From an uncultured Oscillospiraceae bacterium (GTDB taxonomy: Bacteria > Bacillota > Clostridia > Oscillospirales > Oscillospiraceae), in contig CALWXG010000002.1 of the NCBI GenBank assembly GCA_944385435.1, positions 82,806 through 123,683 of the forward strand: a stretch of DNA of 40,878 nt, read 5' to 3'. This document shows positions 39,483 through 40,878 of the stretch, piece after piece. The first letter of the stretch is position 1, and each line of letters begins with the position of its first letter. The notes under the pieces are model-generated. The model was not told the origin of the DNA, searched no databases, and was given only the letters and a program-made list of their open reading frames with translations. The position numbers and the translations under genes are program-made.

Positions 39483-40559
39483 TCAGATGTTGTCCCGGAT
39501 GACCTGGCCCATCTTCCGGGTGCCGATGACAGCCTCGCCGGGCTTGGCGATGTCGGCGGTGCGCCAGCCATCCGCCAGGGCCTTGTCCACGGCGGCCTCA
39601 ATGGCGTCCGCCTCGGCGGCCAGCTGGAAGGAGTAGCGGAACATCATGGCCGCGGACAGGATGGTGGCGATGGGGTTCGCCTTGTCCTGGCCGGCGATGT
39701 CGGGGGCGGAACCGTGGATGGGCTCGTACAGGGCCGGGGCGCTGTCCCCCATGGAGGCGGAGGGCAGCAGGCCGATGGAGCCGGTGATCATGGACGCCTC
39801 GTCGGACAGGATGTCTCCGAACATGTTCTCCGTCACCAGCACGTCAAACTGGCCCGGATCCCGCACCAGCTGCATGGCGCAGTTGTCCACCAGCACGTCC
39901 TCATACGCCACGTCGGCGTACTCCTCCGCCAGCCGGTGCATCACCGAGCGCCACAGCCGGCTGGTCTCCAGCACGTTGGCCTTGTCCACGCTGGACACCT
40001 TGTGCCGGCGCAGGCGGGCCATCTCGAAGGCCCGGCGGCCGATGCGCTCGATCTCCATCTCGGAGTAGGCCATCAGGTCGGTGCACTCCACCCCCCGGTC
40101 CGGGGTGTCGTAGCGGTCCCGCTTGCCGAAGTAGATGCCGCCGGTGAGCTCCCGCATCACCAGCAGGTCGATGCCCTTCTCCGCCGTCTCCCGCTTCAGG
40201 GGACAGGCCTCCGCCAGGGCCGGGCGCAGGGCGGCGGGGCGCAGATTGGCGTAGAGGCCCAGATCTTTCCGGATGGCCAGCAGGGCGGTCTCCGGCCGCT
40301 GGTCGGCCGGCTTGTCGCTGCCCCATTTGGGCCCGCCCACGGCGCCCAGTAGCACCGCATCACAGGCTTTGCACTTCTCTGCGGTGCCGTCGGGGTAGCT
40401 TTTGCCCACCGCGTCGGTGGCGCAGCCGCCCATGAGTACATCCATATACTGGAAGGTGTGGCCGAACTTCTCCCCTACCCGGTTAATGACGGCCACCGCC
40501 TCGTTGACGATCTCGGGTCCGATGCCGTCCCCCCGGATCAGCGCGATTTTGAACTTCAT
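39483..40559 (-). CDS. leuB: 3-isopropylmalate dehydrogenase
   Basis: The 358-residue enzyme shows the decarboxylating-dehydrogenase pattern: RGDGIGPEIVNEAV (9-22), ELTGGIYFGKRD with the substrate-binding segment near 138-149, SDEASMITGSIGLLPSASMGD with the metal-binding Asp residues, and the NAD-binding EPIHGSAPDIAGQDKANP. It oxidises and decarboxylates 3-isopropylmalate in leucine synthesis. Its ATG overlaps the leuD stop (ATGA), so the two are translationally coupled in a leftward leu operon whose other genes lie beyond the right edge. Confidence 0.96.
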   Translation of the reverse strand: MKFKIALIRGDGIGPEIVNEAVAVINRVGEKFGHTFQYMDVLMGGCATDAVGKSYPDGTAEKCKACDAVLLGAVGGPKWGSDKPADQRPETALLAIRKDLGLYANLRPAALRPALAEACPLKRETAEKGIDLLVMRELTGGIYFGKRDRYDTPDRGVECTDLMAYSEMEIERIGRRAFEMARLRRHKVSSVDKANVLETSRLWRSVMHRLAEEYADVAYEDVLVDNCAMQLVRDPGQFDVLVTENMFGDILSDEASMITGSIGLLPSASMGDSAPALYEPIHGSAPDIAGQDKANPIATILSAAMMFRYSFQLAAEADAIEAAVDKALADGWRTADIAKPGEAVIGTRKMGQVIRDNI

Positions 40560-40864
40560 CTCGCCACCCCCCGCGCTTTCAGAGAAGCCAGCAGACCGCC
40601 GTGCTCGATGATCCCGTTGACAAACTCCGGGAATGGGGCGGCCTGGAACCTCTGGCCGGTGGTCTCATTGACGATGACGCCGGTCTGGAAATCCACGGAC
40701 ACCGTATCACCGGGGTTGATGCCGTCCACCGCCTCCGGGCACTCCAGAATGGGGAAGCCGATGTTGATGGCGTTGCGGTAGAAGATCCGGGCAAAGCTCC
40801 TGGCGATGACGCACTTGACGCCGCAGGCCTTGCAATCTGGGACAAAAAAGCAAAGCGCTGGGCT
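40556..40864 (-). CDS. leuD: 3-isopropylmalate dehydratase small subunit, 5' part missing or broken
   Basis: From 40831 leftward the frame matches the C-terminal part of LeuD (KACGVKCVIARSFARIFYRN, NIGFPILECPEAVDGINPGD, ending LKARGVAR). LeuD and LeuC together isomerise 2- to 3-isopropylmalate. Immediately upstream the expected GSSREHAP segment is absent: codons read PALCFFVPDC, preceded by an in-frame TAA at 40865-40867. The last 45-50 bases therefore do not continue LeuD. Either the gene is truncated or frameshifted here, or the sequence end is an assembly artefact. The stop overlaps the leuB start by 4 nt. Confidence 0.8.
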   Translation of the reverse strand, partial: SPALCFFVPDCKACGVKCVIARSFARIFYRNAINIGFPILECPEAVDGINPGDTVSVDFQTGVIVNETTGQRFQAAPFPEFVNGIIEHGGLLASLKARGVAR

Positions 40865-40878
40865 TTAAGGCAGGCTTT

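Noticed and set aside
1-40878. tRNA, rRNA, insertion-sequence transposase or prophage genes
   Set aside because: None was found on reading both strands. The only recombinases are the two Xer-type proteins.

Overview
The window looks like chromosome from a spore-forming, GC-rich Firmicute of the Oscillospiraceae type (relatives of Flavonifractor, Lawsonibacter or Pseudoflavonifractor), probably a gut anaerobe. The evidence is a set of sporulation genes (cotJ remnants, spoIIM, sigH, cwlD), the SCIFF peptide with its radical-SAM maturase (a clostridial hallmark), strong Shine-Dalgarno sequences, frequent TTG/GTG starts and standard sigma-A promoters. The genus is an inference. No rRNA, tRNA, CRISPR array or insertion sequence was recognised.

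Region 1 (1-13.86 kb) is a glycoside-utilisation locus. A leftward set encodes a CUT2-type sugar ABC importer (duplicated ATPase, two permeases, lipoprotein binding protein), then a metallo-beta-lactamase-fold hydrolase, a GH2 enzyme and a GH3 enzyme that runs off the left edge. Divergent from it, an AraC-type regulator is translationally coupled to a GH78 alpha-L-rhamnosidase. The set suggests import and dismantling of a rhamnose-containing glycoside. It ends against a cotJC gene cut off after about 64 codons, which marks a rearrangement or assembly junction.

Region 2 (13.86-24.7 kb) is core chromosome. It holds a fused cotJA-cotJB gene, scfA-scfB, spoIIM-xerD, ruvC-(unknown)-ruvA-ruvB, a sigH-like sigma factor, a zinc-ribbon protein and purB-pfkA.

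Region 3 (24.7-31.6 kb) carries an exported or lipid-anchored protein of unusual architecture (LysM, three 80-residue repeats, SGNH hydrolase), a PPi-type phosphofructokinase, class II aldolase, an amidase-like protein and a second tyrosine recombinase with a basic AT-hook-like tail. Upstream of the recombinase lie a perfect 13+4+13 palindrome, a structured 240-nt leader and a full-consensus promoter. A 59-residue Cys-rich protein overlaps the end of radA antisense.

Region 4 (31.6-40.9 kb) has trmK-nif3-cwlD-radA in one leftward operon, a DUF1858 redox protein, an aminotransferase with a palindromic operator over its promoter, a CoaX-like protein lacking canonical active-site residues, a VanZ protein with a large extracytoplasmic domain, and leuD-leuB. 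leuD is broken or cut near the right edge.

Fructose-6-phosphate phosphorylation is encoded twice within 5 kb, with motifs for ATP in one enzyme and PPi in the other, next to aldolase. The DNA-processing genes (ruvCAB, radA, two Xer recombinases) and cell-wall/spore genes are interleaved as is usual in clostridia.
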